DNA of 64,000 nt from Cohaesibacter gelatinilyticus (GTDB lineage Bacteria; Pseudomonadota; Alphaproteobacteria; Rhizobiales; Cohaesibacteraceae), in NCBI RefSeq assembly GCF_900215605.1, contig NZ_OBEL01000001.1, positions 1,860,001 through 1,924,000 on the forward strand, given 5' to 3'. Positions 63,080 through 64,000 of the stretch are shown here, piece after piece. Position numbers and translations under genes: made by a program. Under the pieces are notes generated by a model. That model ran no database searches, was not told the DNA's origin, and saw only the letters and a list, made by a program, of their open reading frames with translations. The first letter of the stretch is position 1, and every line of letters begins with the position of its first letter.

Positions 63080-63769
63080 ATGAAAACGTCAATCCTAGTA
63101 TTCCCCGGCACCAACCGTGAGCATGACATGGCCGCTGCCGTGCGCTCCGTTTCAGGTGACGAGCCAGCAATGGTCTGGCATACAGAAACCGAAATTCCAA
63201 AATCCGATCTGATCATCGTTCCTGGCGGTTTCTCTTACGGCGACTATCTTCGTTCCGGTGCCATTGCTGCCCGCTCGCCAGTGGTCAAGGATTTGCTGGC
63301 CAAGGCTGCGGCTGGTGCCAAGATTCTTGGCGTTTGCAACGGCTTCCAGATCCTGACGGAAACCGGCATCCTGCCCGGCGCCTTGATGCGCAATGCTGGC
63401 CTCAATTTCATCTGCAAGAAAACCCATCTGCGCGTCGAAAATAACGAGACCGACTTCACTTGGGCATATGAGGAAGGCCAGACCATCCTCTGCCCTGTTG
63501 CGCATCATGACGGCAACTATTTCGCCGATGATGAGACCCTGAAAATGCTGGAAGGCGATGGCCGTGTTCTCTTCCGCTATTCCGACGAGAATGGTGAAGT
63601 GACCCCGCAAGCCAATATCAACGGCTCTCGCAACAACATTGCAGGCATCATGAATGCCCGCGGCACCATTTTGGGTATGATGCCTCATCCCGAAAACCTG
63701 ATTGAAGATTTGCATGGTGGCCTTGACGGCCGTGGCCTGTTTGAAAGCCTGTTGGAGAAGGTGGCATGA
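63080..63769 (+). CDS. purQ: Phosphoribosylformylglycinamidine synthase subunit PurQ
   Basis: A 229-residue class I glutamine amidotransferase that supplies ammonia to Pur[18 protein letters not shown], the nucleophile Cys in [10 protein letters not shown], and [12 protein letters not shown] with the catalytic His and Glu. It overlaps purL by 4 bases (ATGA). Confidence 0.96.
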   Translation: MKTSILVFPGTNREHDMAAAVRSVSGDEPAMVWHTETEIPKSDLIIVPGGFSYGDYLRSGAIAARSPVVKDLLAKAAAGAKILGVCNGFQILTETGILPGALMRNAGLNFICKKTHLRVENNETDFTWAYEEGQTILCPVAHHDGNYFADDETLKMLEGDGRVLFRYSDENGEVTPQANINGSRNNIAGIMNARGTILGMMPHPENLIEDLHGGLDGRGLFESLLEKVA

Positions 63770-64000
63770 TCCCGAACGAAATCCAGATCACCCCGGAACT
63801 GATCGCAGAACATGGCCTCAGCCCTGATGAATATGAGCGAATTCTTGAGCTGATTGGTCGTGAGCCAACCATCACCGAACTCGGCATTTTCTCCGCCATG
63901 TGGAACGAGCATTGTTCTTACAAATCTTCCAAGAAATGGCTCCGCACCCTGCCGACCAAAGGTCCTCGCGTTCTGCAAGGCCCTGGTGAGAATGCCGGTG
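63766..64000 (+). CDS. purL: Phosphoribosylformylglycinamidine synthase subunit PurL (partial)
   Basis: The frame from ATG 63766 runs off the right edge and gives 78 residues: [42 protein letters not shown] and the conserved [13 protein letters not shown]. This is the start of the large PurL subunit. It overlaps purQ by 4 bases, so it is translated in coupling. Confidence 0.94.
   Translation, partial: MIPNEIQITPELIAEHGLSPDEYERILELIGREPTITELGIFSAMWNEHCSYKSSKKWLRTLPTKGPRVLQGPGENAG

Overview
The window looks like a chromosomal segment of an alphaproteobacterium of the order Hyphomicrobiales, with roughly balanced base composition. The evidence is the set of lineage-typical families: DUF2336, DUF3126, DUF1476 (ATP synthase zeta-type inhibitor), BA14K, the bacterial transglutaminase-like cysteine peptidase, YARHG and DUF6867 proteins. 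A Cohaesibacter-like marine genus is my guess from gene content and cannot be proven from the sequence alone. Almost all of the segment is ordinary core genome. There is no prophage, CRISPR array, rRNA operon or intact transposase gene.

Layout. 1-10 kb: end of an unknown gene, DUF2336 protein, lytic transglycosylase, a MaoC/CitE-type lyase pair, flavin reductase and nitroreductase, a secreted repeat protein, then thrS, yidD and a NifU-like scaffold. 10-20 kb: folE, hisI, patatin, YARHG protein, CBS protein, rhomboid protease, a frameshifted small gene, PAS and double-PilZ proteins, cysteine peptidase, gamma-carbonic anhydrase. 20-28 kb: DUF3126, cysE, a crotonase, two alpha/beta hydrolases, zinc-finger protein, FAD monooxygenase, a MITE-like palindromic element, a PACE efflux pump with divergent MarR regulator, a WYL regulator and a VOC protein. 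28.5-33 kb: an S8 protease, anti-sigma and ECF sigma cluster next to two BA14K secreted proteins. 33-42 kb: a DUF2783, FAD monooxygenase and VOC catabolic cluster with divergent MarR, tRNA-Leu(UAA), xanthine phosphoribosyltransferase, a molybdopterin-binding-domain protein, sfsA, map, radC and a CueR-like regulator. 42.5-48 kb: a complete branched-chain amino acid ABC transporter operon. 48-57 kb: DMT exporter, P1 peptidase, a giant indolepyruvate ferredoxin oxidoreductase with divergent Lrp, D-amino acid dehydrogenase and a BASS-like transporter. 57-64 kb: rpe, purB, a small hydrolase, an aldolase, DUF1476, then purC, purS, a small membrane protein, purQ and the start of purL.

The most interesting region is 28.5-33 kb. 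The sigma gene and the first BA14K gene, which are divergent, both carry the same ECF-type promoter (TGAACC, 16 bases, CGTC). The periplasmic end of the anti-sigma factor looks like the I9-type prodomain of the S8 protease encoded next to it. Together this suggests one envelope-signalling circuit: a sigma factor, an anti-sigma with a prodomain-like sensor, a protease, and secreted BA14K targets. Other points worth a look are the 263-bp TA-flanked palindromic element, the small gene broken at an A8 run, a crotonase lacking both usual glutamates, and several palindromic operator candidates.
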